A stretch of 64,000 bases of DNA from Deltaproteobacteria bacterium (GCA_017303575.1 JAFLCL010000006.1:18242-82241); one strand, 5' to 3'; counted from the first letter of the stretch, positions 1-9,107 are shown. Program-made: numbers and translations. Notes: generated from the letters alone by a model not told the origin.

Positions 1-14
1 AGGTTGTCTGGCGG

Positions 15-875
15 TCAGTGATGGGAGCGTGCGAGCACGACGACCATCACGAGGAACGAGAGAACGAAGAGCGCCAGGCCGAGCACCAGCACGGTCTGGC
101 GTCTTCGTATCGACTCCCCGTCCACGTTCGCGATGAGCGGTCGCTCGAGCTCCGCAGGGCCCACCAGCGGCGAGAGACGCTCGCGAAGCGCCGCGAGCGT
201 GAGGCCCTCACGATCATCCCTCGCCGCGGCGACCAGCGACTCGAGGGCGGTGCGCGCTTCGGCATCGTCGGGCGGTGACGCGGCGATGCGGAGGAAGAGA
301 TCGCGGAGCGCGTCGAGCGTCGTCGCGCGCGTCGTGTCCGTCGCAGGCACTGCGCGATCGAGCCCTCGCACCCGCGGCAGGTGGTACGCGTCGATCGACG
401 CCTGGGCCCAGTCGCTCGGCGCGATCGAGAGCCTCGCTTCGTCGAGCAGCGTGGCCGCCTCGACGAGCGCCTTGGCCCACCGCAGTCGCTCCGCCGCCGA
501 CGGGAGCTCGCCGGTCGCGAGCGCATCCTCGATCGTTCGCCCCGACTCGATCGGCTCGTTCACGACGTACGCGTCGTCCTCCCACTCGCCGGCGTCGTGC
601 ACGGCGACGAGCGCGGGCGAGAGCACCGTGGTGCGCGCCTTCAGCGACGACACGAGCGCGTCACGTTCCTTCGCGCGATCCGCTCCGAATGGCACACGCA
701 CGAGCTCGAGCTCGCGGTCGAGGATGGTGTCGCGCGCCGCGAGCGTCGGCTTCGCATCCTCCTGCGCCCCCGGCTGCGGATCCTTCCAGCGCGGTCGATA
801 GCGGCCGCCGAGCGTCCGCGGCAGCTCGAGCTTCGCTTCGTCATCGTGCTGCATGACGCGGCTTATCACGTCCAT
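15..875 (-). CDS. Kinase-like (pseudokinase) membrane protein
   Basis: A 286-residue protein. The first 120 residues resemble the N-lobe of myxobacterial Ser/Thr kinases: a GGRYRP-like opening near residue 23, then LVRVPFGADRAKERDAL and later AVHDAGEWEDDAYVVNE, which resembles the hinge region. No HRD, DFG or APE motif follows, so phosphotransfer is unlikely. Residues about 260-282 form one hydrophobic helix after an RRR cluster, giving a C-terminal anchor with the rest cytoplasmic. The ATG at 875 is used; an ATG at 854 (MQHDDE) is an alternative. It is divergent from the exported barrel protein. The kinase relationship is by eye; function unknown. Confidence 0.7.
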   Translation of the reverse strand: MDVISRVMQHDDEAKLELPRTLGGRYRPRWKDPQPGAQEDAKPTLAARDTILDRELELVRVPFGADRAKERDALVSSLKARTTVLSPALVAVHDAGEWEDDAYVVNEPIESGRTIEDALATGELPSAAERLRWAKALVEAATLLDEARLSIAPSDWAQASIDAYHLPRVRGLDRAVPATDTTRATTLDALRDLFLRIAASPPDDAEARTALESLVAAARDDREGLTLAALRERLSPLVGPAELERPLIANVDGESIRRRQTVLVLGLALFVLSFLVMVVVLARSHH

Positions 876-963
876 CTCCCGTCACGAGGGGGCTTCCGAG
901 ACGACTCGCGCGCGTCGCACATCACCGCGAATATTCCGTGAGGGTCCCCGTCAGCGTGAGACC

Positions 964-3843
964 ATGACCGTCGTGCGTCGCACGCTCGCGTTCGGTTCGA
1001 CCTCGATCGCTTCGTCCCTCTGGCTCCTCGTCTCCATCGCGCGAGCGCAGCCCCTGCCGCCTTCTCCGTTTCCCCCGTCTCCGCCGGGACCCGCGGCGAA
1101 CGCGGCCGTGGTCGTGGACGTCACCCCGCCGCCCGTCGTCCTCACGACGCCCGCGCCGCCGAGCGTCGTGATCGTCGATGGAGGGACACGCAGCACGGCG
1201 CACTACGAGGACGGCCTCTCGGTGCCGTTCCGCGGTCTCGTCGAGGCGCAGCTCGGCTGGTCGATGATGGACCCTTCGATCGACGGGCACACCGCGGCGC
1301 TTGGCCTCTCGCTCGAGCTCGATGTGCTCGACTGGCTCGCCCTCGGCCTCCACGGGCACGCGAGCTGGCGGAACCTCCTCGCGCCCGATTCGAACGCCGA
1401 TGGGCTCGCGGATCGAGCGAGCGCCCCGCTCACGGCGCTGACGCTCACCGCCGGTCCACGCTTTCGCGTCTTCACTGCGGCCGAGTCACGCGATCACGTG
1501 GGCCTCGAGCTCGGCGCCGGCATCTTGTGGATCCCCGAGCAGCTTCGTCCCTGGGGCGCAGTGATCGACGTCGCGCTCTACGGCGGCATCGACCTGCGTG
1601 ATCCGGGAGGCTCCGCCAGCTCCGACGGCTTCGTGCTCGCCCCCGTGATCCGCTACCAGCAGGGCCTCGCCGACGCGGGCAGCTACCGCGCTGTCCTCGT
1701 CGGTCTCGCGGCGGGCCTCGAGCTCGGCACCTCGCCGCGCCGCGGCCACGGTGATCCCTCGGGTCCCCACTTCACGCTCGGCGTGGACCTCGGCCTCGGC
1801 GGAGGGTTTCTTCGCCAAGGCACGGTGCGCGAGGGCTTCGTCGCCGATCTCGGCCTCCGCATGGGCCTCGTGATCGGCGAGGTGTTCGAGCCGACGGTGC
1901 GCTTCGACTTCATGCACCGCGTCGCGGGCGCGGAGCGTGAAGGCCTCGACGTGTACGGTGTCGCAGGCGGCTTCCGCGTGCTCTTCGATCCGTGGGCGCC
2001 GCTCTACGTCGAGGCCCTCGCAGGCTGGGGCGTGCGCAACGGAACGCCCGCGCCGTTCGTGCCCGGCGGCCTCTTCCTCGACGCCGGCGCCGGGCTGCGA
2101 TGGATCGACTGCGGCGGCGACGTCGTCGCGATCGTGCTCGGCGTGCGCACGCGCGTCGGTCTCCTCGACGACGACGCGCTCACGTCGATCACGGGCGTCT
2201 TCGGGGTCGAGCTCGACGGAGGTCCGCGCCCCGATCGACCTCGCTGTCGCGCGCCGATCCCCGAGCCCGCGATCGCCATCGAGGCGCCGCCTCCGCCCAC
2301 CGTCTACGTGCCCGAGGCGCCGCGACCCGAGCCGAGCACGCCACCGTCTGCGCGCGTCGTCGTCACCCAGCCCGTCGAGCCCGTCACGACGACGACGATC
2401 ACCACGAGCCAGCCCGCGCCTGCGCCACAACCGAGCGCTCCGAGCGGCCCCTCGCGCGTGCCGTTCTTCCTCGAGCCGATGTTGCTCGCCGGCGTCGCGG
2501 ACTCCGACCGGCGCGTCGGCGGCCTCGTCAGCGGAGGCAGCCTCGCGCTCGGCGCCGCGCTGATCGACGAGGTCGTGCTCATGGCCCGCTTCACCGCGCT
2601 CGGCGGTGGCGACGAGGCGCGCGACGTACTGCCTCCGTTCTTCGTCGACGACGAAGAGGGCCCCGGCCTCACGGCGCTGATGGTCGGAGGCGACGTGCGC
2701 TTCCGAGTGCTCACCGACGCGAGCGAGCGCAGTGGCTGGACCTTCGAGCTCGGCGGCGGCTACCTCACGCTCGACGGCGCGCCCGAGCCCGGACGTCCGA
2801 GCGGCTGGCAACACGGTGGCTTCGTCGAGGCGGCGATCGGTCACCAGCGCGGCGCACGCTTCGACGACGGTGGCTCGATCACCTTCGGTCTCTCGCTCCG
2901 CTACCAACAAGGCCTCGGTGACGTCTTCGACTACCGCGCGCTCCTCTTGGCAGGCTCGATCGCGATCGAGGCCGACACGCCACGTGGCGGACCGCGGCGT
3001 CGTGACGCGGACTTCCAGTACACCTTCGGCGGCCACGCCGGAGGAGGTCTGTCCTTCTACCGATTCAGCGATTCAGGGCTCCAGTCGACGGGTGGATTCA
3101 ATCTGCACTTCGGTCTCCCCATCGGCCGATGGATCGAGCCACGCGTGCTCACCGATCTACGGTTCATCTCCAACGCGAACGAAGACTCCACCTCTCCGCT
3201 CCTCTCGTTCCTCGGCGTGCTGCGGCTCCGCCTCGACGAGGCGTTTCCGATGTACCTCGAGGGGGGCAGTGGCTACGCCATCCACTACGACGTGGCCAGT
3301 CAGTACTCGCCCGGGACTGCCATCGTCGACTTCGGCGTCGGCGCCCGGGTGAGCGACTGCAGCGGCACCTCGGATGGAGCGCTCGAGATCGGTGTCCACC
3401 TCCGCATGGGCGTCGAGGGCACCCGCACGGACGACATGCTCTATCTCTCGCTCGGCTACGAGTACGCGGGCGGCGCTCCCATGTTCGGTCCGGGCGAGCG
3501 CGCGCACTGCCACTGGTCGGCGCCCGAAGGTCGGGTGGAGGAGCGTTATGCCCCGCCACCGGACGTGCCGGTGGTCGACCCCAGGGTGCCAGTCGTCGAC
3601 CCCAGGGTGCCAGTTGTCGATCCGAGCCTGCCCATCCCGAATGGCCAGATCGACGTCGAGGTGGTCGCGCCGCCCGTCATCTTGGAGATCCCCGGACCGC
3701 CTCCGCCGCCCCACGCCCCTGGGCCGCCCGTGATCTTCGTGCCCGCGCCGCCGCCGCCCTCGGGCTCTGTCGTGGTGCCTTCGCCCTCGCCGCCCGTCGT
3801 GGTCCAGCCGCGCGGCCGCCCGCCCGTCGTCGTCCAGCCCTGA
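964..3843 (+). CDS. Large exported protein with duplicated barrel-like domain
   Basis: A 959-residue protein. The ATG at 964 is preferred over an upstream in-frame ATG at 853 because it starts a clean signal peptide (MTVVRRTLAF, hydrophobic stretch, then ARAQ). After a Pro-rich segment come two homologous blocks of alternating-hydrophobicity sequence (roughly residues 70-440 and 510-850). Both contain a RYQQGL element followed by a G-rich strand segment, which points to an internal duplication. The blocks are joined by a Pro/Thr linker, and the tail is Pro-rich with three PVVDPRV-type heptads. Outer-membrane or periplasmic location is inferred. No enzyme motif seen. Confidence 0.8.
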   Translation: MTVVRRTLAFGSTSIASSLWLLVSIARAQPLPPSPFPPSPPGPAANAAVVVDVTPPPVVLTTPAPPSVVIVDGGTRSTAHYEDGLSVPFRGLVEAQLGWSMMDPSIDGHTAALGLSLELDVLDWLALGLHGHASWRNLLAPDSNADGLADRASAPLTALTLTAGPRFRVFTAAESRDHVGLELGAGILWIPEQLRPWGAVIDVALYGGIDLRDPGGSASSDGFVLAPVIRYQQGLADAGSYRAVLVGLAAGLELGTSPRRGHGDPSGPHFTLGVDLGLGGGFLRQGTVREGFVADLGLRMGLVIGEVFEPTVRFDFMHRVAGAEREGLDVYGVAGGFRVLFDPWAPLYVEALAGWGVRNGTPAPFVPGGLFLDAGAGLRWIDCGGDVVAIVLGVRTRVGLLDDDALTSITGVFGVELDGGPRPDRPRCRAPIPEPAIAIEAPPPPTVYVPEAPRPEPSTPPSARVVVTQPVEPVTTTTITTSQPAPAPQPSAPSGPSRVPFFLEPMLLAGVADSDRRVGGLVSGGSLALGAALIDEVVLMARFTALGGGDEARDVLPPFFVDDEEGPGLTALMVGGDVRFRVLTDASERSGWTFELGGGYLTLDGAPEPGRPSGWQHGGFVEAAIGHQRGARFDDGGSITFGLSLRYQQGLGDVFDYRALLLAGSIAIEADTPRGGPRRRDADFQYTFGGHAGGGLSFYRFSDSGLQSTGGFNLHFGLPIGRWIEPRVLTDLRFISNANEDSTSPLLSFLGVLRLRLDEAFPMYLEGGSGYAIHYDVASQYSPGTAIVDFGVGARVSDCSGTSDGALEIGVHLRMGVEGTRTDDMLYLSLGYEYAGGAPMFGPGERAHCHWSAPEGRVEERYAPPPDVPVVDPRVPVVDPRVPVVDPSLPIPNGQIDVEVVAPPVILEIPGPPPPPHAPGPPVIFVPAPPPPSGSVVVPSPSPPVVVQPRGRPPVVVQP
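3568..3630 (+). repeat. Three 21-bp tandem repeats (PVVDPRV heptads)
   Basis: Three consecutive in-frame 21-bp units at 3568-3588, 3589-3609 and 3610-3630 encode PVVDPRV, PVVDPRV and PVVDPSL. The first two differ mainly at third codon positions. The repeat lies in the Pro-rich tail of the exported barrel protein and may vary in copy number. Confidence 0.85.
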
Positions 3844-3858
3844 CGACGCGGGAACCGA

Positions 3859-5004
3859 CTATCGGGCGCCTTCCATCTCGGGATGCGCTTCCATGTAGTC
3901 GACCACCTCGCGGAACGTCGCGCAGCGCACGTGATCCATGCGACAGACGCGCCGCATGAAGCGCGTGATCGGATCACGGAATCCGCCGTGACCGCTGATG
4001 AGGAAGGGCGCGCGCGCGCCTCGGTAGCGGCGTCGGAACTCGGCATCGATCGCGCGGTAGAAGGCATCGTCCATCCAGCGAAGGATCTCGCTCTCCTCGT
4101 CCTCGCCCGCGGCCACGGCGGCGCGCCTCAAGCGCTCTTCCATGTTGAGGTCGTAGAGCAACGCGGGCCGATCCCGGCCGGGGATCATCACGCTCGGGAT
4201 CCCGAACTGCCACAAGCCGGTCCCATCCGGCGCGGCGGTGCCTGGATACCGCATCGGCCACACACGGCTGTTCGCGGTGCGTGAGCAGTCGTAGCGGTAG
4301 TGGTGCGCGATCAGCGCGGTGTACATGTGCTCGTTCGTCGCGAGGAACGGCGCACGAAAGCCCACGGGATGCGGCAACTGGACGAGGTCGAGGATGCGCT
4401 CGTGATCGGCGATCTCGTGCTCCCACTGCGCTGCCGTCCACTCGCCACCACGCTCGTGCCGGACGGTGTGCGACCCGATCTCCACACCCAGCTCGCCGAG
4501 CCGCCGGATGTTCTCGATCTTGCCGCGGATCTGCTCCATCGACTCGGCATAGTCGAAGACCGGATTGTGCCGCGGCAGCACGCCTTGGAAGACACGCTCT
4601 GCCTCGCTGAGATCGCGACGTCGCTCGTCGAACTGCATGCCTCCGGTGCCGATGAAGAGCGTGTAGCTCGAGGGCGGACTGCCCTCCGGCGTGCGGAGGT
4701 TGAGGTAGCGATAGAGGTCCTCGAAGCCCCGACGCTCCCAGTGCGGCGTCGTGTCCATCCCCATCAGGATGAACTGGGTTCGCTCGGCTCTGGGCAGAGG
4801 CGAACGCGGTGAAGGGGACGGGGAAGGCGTGGTGGGGGGAGGCGACGCCGCGCGGCGGCCGATCGTCGAGACCTCTCGCGAGGACGGCGTGGGCTCGCGC
4901 GTGAGCGAGACATGCTCCTCGCGCGTCGGCGAGACGCTCGTCACGAGCACGAGGGCCGAGAGCGCGAGCGCGACGCAGACGAGAATCGTGCGAGCAGGGG
5001 CCAT
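3859..5004 (-). CDS. Exported polysaccharide-deacetylase-fold protein
   Basis: A 381-residue protein with an N-terminal hydrophobic helix (residues 5-24) and then a Ser/Pro/Thr-rich linker. The catalytic region resembles the NodB fold: LMGMDTTPHW (candidate Asp motif), VEIGSHTVRH (the SHxxxH metal-binding motif), and VGFRAPF (the RxP motif). Near the C-terminus, FLISGHGGFRD could supply the last His. It probably acts on an N- or O-acetylated glycan outside the cytoplasm; the substrate is unknown. It is the last gene of a minus-strand run of exported proteins, about 42 nt after the dioxygenase-fold gene. The C-terminal half departs from the standard family. Confidence 0.7.
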   Translation of the reverse strand: MAPARTILVCVALALSALVLVTSVSPTREEHVSLTREPTPSSREVSTIGRRAASPPPTTPSPSPSPRSPLPRAERTQFILMGMDTTPHWERRGFEDLYRYLNLRTPEGSPPSSYTLFIGTGGMQFDERRRDLSEAERVFQGVLPRHNPVFDYAESMEQIRGKIENIRRLGELGVEIGSHTVRHERGGEWTAAQWEHEIADHERILDLVQLPHPVGFRAPFLATNEHMYTALIAHHYRYDCSRTANSRVWPMRYPGTAAPDGTGLWQFGIPSVMIPGRDRPALLYDLNMEERLRRAAVAAGEDEESEILRWMDDAFYRAIDAEFRRRYRGARAPFLISGHGGFRDPITRFMRRVCRMDHVRCATFREVVDYMEAHPEMEGAR

Positions 5005-5046
5005 GGCGCGCGGACGCTACCACGCACTCCCGACCGTCTTCCTCGC

Positions 5047-5898
5047 TCAGCCGGCCATCACCGAGAGGCTGGCGACGAAGCCGCTCGAGACGTCGCCGCT
5101 CACGCTCGCGAGCTGCTGCTCGGCCCCGTCGTCGCGGAACACGTTGTCGCTCGTGAGGCTCGTGGAGGCGAGGTTCGAGACGCTCGCTTCGTAGCCGGAC
5201 GTCGCATAGACGAGCGCGCACGTGTCCTCGGGGAGCGCCAGCTGTGACGTCGCGATCGCCTCGTTGCCGCTCGTCGCCGAGGCGAGGTCGTCGAAGACCT
5301 CGAAGTGCATGTGCGGCCAGCGGCCGGAGTAGCAGCCAGGGACGATCGTCGTGAACGTCACGCGCCCGTTCGCGTCGCTCACTTGCACACCGCGGAGGTA
5401 CGAGACCTCCTCGAGCCCAGCGGCATAGAGCGAGTAACTGCCGCTGCGATCACAGTGCCAGAGGTAGACGGCGCGCCCCGCCACTGGCGCGCAGCTCGCA
5501 TCGAGGATCGTCAGCGTGACCGTGAGGGGAACGCCCTCGGCGACCGCGGATCCCGTGAGCGATGCCCGAAGGTCGCTGCGCTCGATGCCGCTCATGGCGA
5601 GCGCGTTCGGACCGTTGGTCCCGTCTCCGGGATAAGGCCCGGCGGTCTCCTCGGGGATCGACGTGCAGCTCTGGCCGCTCGTCCCGCCGGCGGCATCGTC
5701 GACGCCTGCGTCGCTGTTCATTGCCACGGACACACCTCGACACGCAGCGATCGGCGTGGCCGCGACGAGCCCTCCGAACATCCAGAGCACGCGCCTCCGC
5801 CCGGTGCGTCGCTGCTCGATCGTGACGAGGTCTCTCGCGAAGCCTCCGTGATCATCGTGATGCTCGCTTCGACCTCGACTCGCCTTCTCGTTCGTCAT
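5047..5898 (-). CDS. Exported intradiol ring-cleavage dioxygenase family protein
   Basis: A 283-residue protein. The N-terminus has an Arg-rich segment (RRTGRRR), a hydrophobic stretch and an AAC site, suggesting export, perhaps as a lipoprotein or by a Tat-like route. The body matches the intradiol dioxygenase beta sandwich: PEETAGPYPGDG near residue 80, YLWHCDRSGSYS near 145, and GCYSGRWPHMHFEV near 188. The last supplies Tyr, Arg and the HxH iron ligands of protocatechuate/catechol 1,2-type enzymes. The four expected Fe(III) ligands appear present. No aromatic-degradation genes are nearby, and the neighbours are a cytochrome peroxidase and a deacetylase fold. The substrate is unknown. Confidence 0.8.
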   Translation of the reverse strand: MTNEKASRGRSEHHDDHGGFARDLVTIEQRRTGRRRVLWMFGGLVAATPIAACRGVSVAMNSDAGVDDAAGGTSGQSCTSIPEETAGPYPGDGTNGPNALAMSGIERSDLRASLTGSAVAEGVPLTVTLTILDASCAPVAGRAVYLWHCDRSGSYSLYAAGLEEVSYLRGVQVSDANGRVTFTTIVPGCYSGRWPHMHFEVFDDLASATSGNEAIATSQLALPEDTCALVYATSGYEASVSNLASTSLTSDNVFRDDGAEQQLASVSGDVSSGFVASLSVMAG

Positions 5899-5988
5899 GG
5901 AGCGCTCCTTTCCGACTCACCTGTTGAGTCGCTCGCGCTCCGCGGACGTTCGAGGTTCGGCGGTGTCCGATTGTTGCGTCCGACGCGA

Positions 5989-7302
5989 TCAGAACCGGGT
6001 GAAGGGCTCGGGCTCGAGCGAAGAGGTCACCGGGAGACCGCTCGGGACACTCGTGGGGACGCCCGCCTCGGGCCCCACGCCGCGCTCGGTGTCCGACGTG
6101 AGCGCCTCGAGGAACCACACGATCTGCCAGATCTCTTCGTCGGAGAGCGGGCGGTACGGAACGACCTCCGGATCGATCTGCGCCGCGATCTCATCGTTCA
6201 GCTCGGAGTGCACCTGATCTCGGAGATCGTCGGGGAGCAGCGTGGGGTCGTACGCGAGCAGCGACGCACGCGGATCGAGGTGGTGTCGCACCGCGTCGTC
6301 GAGCCGCGCGAACGCGCCATCGTGCATGTAGGGCGCTGTGACCCCGACGTTGCGGAGCGAGGGCGTGCGGAACGCGAATCGATCGGTGGGATCACCCGTG
6401 ATCGCAAACCGGCCTTCGTCGTGACCGGCGCCGTCGCGCCCGGGCCCGATCTGCGGGACGCCGATCGCGTGGGTGAGGCCGTCGGTGAGGAGCGGTCCCG
6501 AGTGACAGCGCGCGCAACCGGCATCGCCGAAGAAGAGCTCCGCGCCCTTTCGCTGCGTCTCGTCGAGCGCTTCTGTCTCGGGCTCTTGGCTGACCGACCC
6601 GAGGAACCGATCGAACGGCGTGTCACTCAGCTCCCACAAGCGAGACTCGAACGCAGCGATCGCCCGGGCGACATGCACGATCGACAGCGCATCGAGCGCC
6701 ACGCGTGGATACGCGGTGACGAAGAGCTCGCGGTAGCCCTCGATCGCGAGGAGGCGTGCGAGCACGGCGGCCCAGATGTCGTCGGGGCGTGCGTCGTCGA
6801 GAGCGGCGAGCTCGTTGGCGCGACCATCGTCGGCGACGTCGCCCGGATCACCACGCATCTCGGCGCGATCCAAGAGCGGCAGGAGCGCCTGCGCCTCGAG
6901 CAGCGTCTCGATGCCGTCGGGAAACGCGACCGGCCCGACAATCTCGCCGTCGACCAGCTCGAGACGCGCGTCCCAGAAGAAGCTTGTCGCGAACGACCGA
7001 TTGAAGGGCTCGACGACCTGGCGCGGAAGGCGCGCTCCGGTCTGGCCGATCGAGAGGTGTCGGCCGTCGCCCGCATGCAGCGAGGGCAAGTGACAGCTCG
7101 CGCACGCGGTGTTGCGATTGCCCGAGAGCTCGGGGTCGAAGAACAGCGCCTGACCGAGGGTGACGAGCGCGTCGTTGCCGGCCTCGAGGCTGCGCGGCGA
7201 GAACACGCCCGCTCTCGCCATGTCGCCACGCAGATCGGGCGCACACCCCGTGATCGAGATCACGATCGCGAGAGCGATCGAGGCCGTGCACGACGCGCGC
7301 AC
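5989..7302 (-). CDS. Di-haem cytochrome c peroxidase / MauG family lipoprotein
   Basis: A 437-residue protein. The GTG at 7302 is chosen because it sits directly after the upstream stop (7304) and opens a lipoprotein signal ending SITGC; an in-frame start at 7359 would overlap the upstream gene. Two haem-c motifs are visible: CASCH in the N-terminal domain (near residue 72) and CARCH in the C-terminal domain (near residue 250). The family reduces peroxide or oxidises protein substrates in the periplasm. The domain order fits bacterial CcpA/MauG-type proteins. The partner is unknown; the small lipoprotein just upstream is a candidate. Confidence 0.88.
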   Translation of the reverse strand: MRASCTASIALAIVISITGCAPDLRGDMARAGVFSPRSLEAGNDALVTLGQALFFDPELSGNRNTACASCHLPSLHAGDGRHLSIGQTGARLPRQVVEPFNRSFATSFFWDARLELVDGEIVGPVAFPDGIETLLEAQALLPLLDRAEMRGDPGDVADDGRANELAALDDARPDDIWAAVLARLLAIEGYRELFVTAYPRVALDALSIVHVARAIAAFESRLWELSDTPFDRFLGSVSQEPETEALDETQRKGAELFFGDAGCARCHSGPLLTDGLTHAIGVPQIGPGRDGAGHDEGRFAITGDPTDRFAFRTPSLRNVGVTAPYMHDGAFARLDDAVRHHLDPRASLLAYDPTLLPDDLRDQVHSELNDEIAAQIDPEVVPYRPLSDEEIWQIVWFLEALTSDTERGVGPEAGVPTSVPSGLPVTSSLEPEPFTRF

Positions 7303-7303
7303 G

Positions 7304-7849
7304 TCAGCGCCGCTCCCGATAGACGAGCTCGATCTGCACGGCGTCGTCGCCCGACACACCGTCGACCACCATGCGACGCCACTCCCCCTCCTCTCTCAGC
7401 GTGAGCTCCACGTCGTCCGAGACGAACGTCGCGCACTGCTGCCCCGAGCACAGCGAGATCGACCGATCTCCGCAGCTCACGGTCTCCGTGAACGGGCGCT
7501 CGCCTCGCGGGCCCTCGGTCGGATCGGGGCGCGGGTCGACCGAGGGCTCGGTCGAGGGCTCGCCCGACAGACCCGAATAGGGATCGACGTTCTGGCCAGT
7601 CCCGAGCGGGCACGCACTGACCTGCAGTGAGGACTCGGGCCCATCGAAGAGGAACGAGCCCAGATCGCCCGACCGTTCCGCGTGCGTGATCGTGTAGTGC
7701 TGGGGCGGCAGCTCGGTTCCGTCGACGACGCCGTTCACTGCCAGCCCTTGGATCTCGAGCCCCACCGACTGGCTCGGATCGGCCCCGCAGCCAGTCATCC
7801 ACATCGCTCCGAGGGCACACCCCGCGAGCGTCTTCATCGTTCGTCTCAT
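7304..7849 (-). CDS. Hypothetical lipoprotein
   Basis: A 181-residue protein. A strong ribosome site (GAGGAGGAG, about 5-10 nt upstream) supports the ATG at 7849. The signal peptide ends MTGC. The mature part has two predicted beta-rich halves separated by a linker rich in Pro, Asp, Glu and Ser (about residues 88-110), and four Cys that could form disulfides. It directly precedes the cytochrome peroxidase with a near-overlap, so the two are probably translated together. I do not recognise the family. A peroxidase-partner role like that of MbnP would be speculation. Confidence 0.75.
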   Translation of the reverse strand: MRRTMKTLAGCALGAMWMTGCGADPSQSVGLEIQGLAVNGVVDGTELPPQHYTITHAERSGDLGSFLFDGPESSLQVSACPLGTGQNVDPYSGLSGEPSTEPSVDPRPDPTEGPRGERPFTETVSCGDRSISLCSGQQCATFVSDDVELTLREEGEWRRMVVDGVSGDDAVQIELVYRERR

Positions 7850-7909
7850 CGTCTCCTCCTCGGCGCCATCGGCGCGCCGGGGAGAGAGCCGCGAGCCCGT
7901 GAGACCGGC

Positions 7910-8383
7910 TCACGGATCGGTGCAGAGCTGCACCTCGAGCTCGTTGCCGAGCGGCTCGAGCATCACGTCCGCCTCGAGCTCCCACATCGGCACCTCGTAG
8001 GTGTCCGTGAGGCTCGTGAGCGTGATGTCCTCCACGAAGCCGAGCTCGCACGTGCACGGTGGCCCGTTCAGGTTGAGGTGAACGGTCGCCGGACACGGCA
8101 TGCCGCCGCGACACGTGGAGAGGTACGTCGGGGTGATTCGGATGGTCGCGTTCTGCGAGGGCCCGCGCCGAAAGCGCACCCACGAGCCCGCGAACGTCTC
8201 GCAGCCCCAGGGCTCGGTCACCACGACGTGCGCTGCCACGCAGCCCCACGGCGGCGCCTCGAGCACGGGCGCGTTCTCGCACGCGTAGCGCCCACGGTCG
8301 TCGCCGATCACCGTCGTGTCCGCGACGCACGACGCGAGCGCGAGGCCGAGCCCCACGACCGCGATCGACCAGCGTCGGCGCAC
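7910..8383 (-). CDS. Hypothetical Cys-rich lipoprotein
   Basis: About 157 residues if translation begins at the GTG at 8383 (GTG at 8389 is an equal alternative). Both open an RRRW signal with lipobox LASC; longer upstream starts run into the sigma-factor gene region. The mature part has about seven Cys (for example ENAPVLEAPPWGC, CRGGMPCPATVHLN and CTCELGF), suggesting disulfides in an extracytoplasmic domain. It may head the minus-strand run of exported proteins. It is divergent from the ECF sigma-factor gene, with about 120 bp between. Family not recognised. Confidence 0.65.
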   Translation of the reverse strand: MRRRWSIAVVGLGLALASCVADTTVIGDDRGRYACENAPVLEAPPWGCVAAHVVVTEPWGCETFAGSWVRFRRGPSQNATIRITPTYLSTCRGGMPCPATVHLNLNGPPCTCELGFVEDITLTSLTDTYEVPMWELEADVMLEPLGNELEVQLCTDP

Positions 8384-8504
8384 GTGCACGCGCCAAGGAT
8401 GCGCGAGGCAGCCAAAGCGGCTCACGAAATTTTCGGCGAACGAGAGGGCCGACACAGAAACCGTGAGCCGATCTGCGGACCTGAGGGATCCTGAGCGACG
8501 AGCC
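8384..8504. promoter_or_regulatory. Divergent intergenic region upstream of ECF sigma factor
   Basis: About 120 bp separate the lipoprotein gene from the sigma-factor gene. It contains an unusually AT-rich patch (ACGAAATTTTCGG near 8425), itself nearly symmetric, in otherwise GC-rich sequence. It is a plausible promoter location for one or both transcripts. No exact promoter can be assigned. Confidence 0.35.
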
Positions 8505-9107
8505 GTGACCCTCGCCACCCGCAAGCTGCCCGTGACGGAGCTGCCGACCTCGCACCTCGAGGACGACGCGGAGCTCGTGCGCCGCGCGCGCAGCGGCGAT
8601 CGCTGGGCCGAGGAGGCGCTCTACCGTCGGCACGTGCGCTCGGTCACCAACGCCGTGACGCGCCTCCTCGGCCGCACCGCCGACGCAGACGATGTGGTGC
8701 AGGACACCTTCGTGCGCGCCCTCGAGAGGCTCGCCGAGCTGCGCGACGGCGCGGCCTTCCGAGGATGGGTCCAGCGCATCGCCGTCACGCTCTGCCACCA
8801 CCGCTTTCGCAAGCGAAAGCTCCTCCGCACGCTCGGCCTCGATCGTGGCGACGACGACGCCAGCCTCGCCGAGTCGGCCGTCGAAGGGACGCGCCCCGAC
8901 GTGATCGCCACGCTCCGGCAGATCGACCGCGCGCTCGAGGGCCTCTCGGTCGCATCGCGATCCGCGTGGATCCTCCACCGTGTCGAGGGCTGGACGCTCG
9001 AGGAGACCGCGGCGGCCCTCGAGGTGTCGCTCGCCACGGCCAAGCGTCGCCTCTCCGAGGCCGACACACGAATCGCCCCGTTTCGTGGGGAAGGAGGTGC
9101 CGCGTGA
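8505..9107 (+). CDS. ECF-type RNA polymerase sigma factor
   Basis: A 200-residue protein from the GTG at 8505; an in-frame GTG at 8463 is an alternative. Region 2 is clear: EEALYRRHVRSV, then DADDVVQDTFVRAL. Region 4 has the helix-turn-helix LEETAAALEVSLATAKRRLS near the C-terminus. There is no extra C-terminal domain. It would redirect RNA polymerase to a small regulon, probably including its own operon. The next gene encodes a FecR-type membrane anti-sigma factor and overlaps by 4 nt, so signalling across the inner membrane is inferred. Confidence 0.95.
   Translation: MTLATRKLPVTELPTSHLEDDAELVRRARSGDRWAEEALYRRHVRSVTNAVTRLLGRTADADDVVQDTFVRALERLAELRDGAAFRGWVQRIAVTLCHHRFRKRKLLRTLGLDRGDDDASLAESAVEGTRPDVIATLRQIDRALEGLSVASRSAWILHRVEGWTLEETAAALEVSLATAKRRLSEADTRIAPFRGEGGAA
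9091..9098 (+). promoter_or_regulatory. Strong ribosome-binding site AAGGAGGT
   Basis: A consensus Shine-Dalgarno sequence inside the 3' end of the sigma-factor gene, 5 nt before the GTG at 9104. It fixes the start of the FecR-type gene and implies translational coupling, since the stop and start overlap as GTGA. Confidence 0.85.

Noticed and set aside
1486..3036. Long antisense reading frame under the exported barrel gene
   Set aside because: It mirrors a high-GC codon pattern, is rich in Arg/Ala/Glu without domains, and the plus-strand gene has a signal peptide and coherent repeats.
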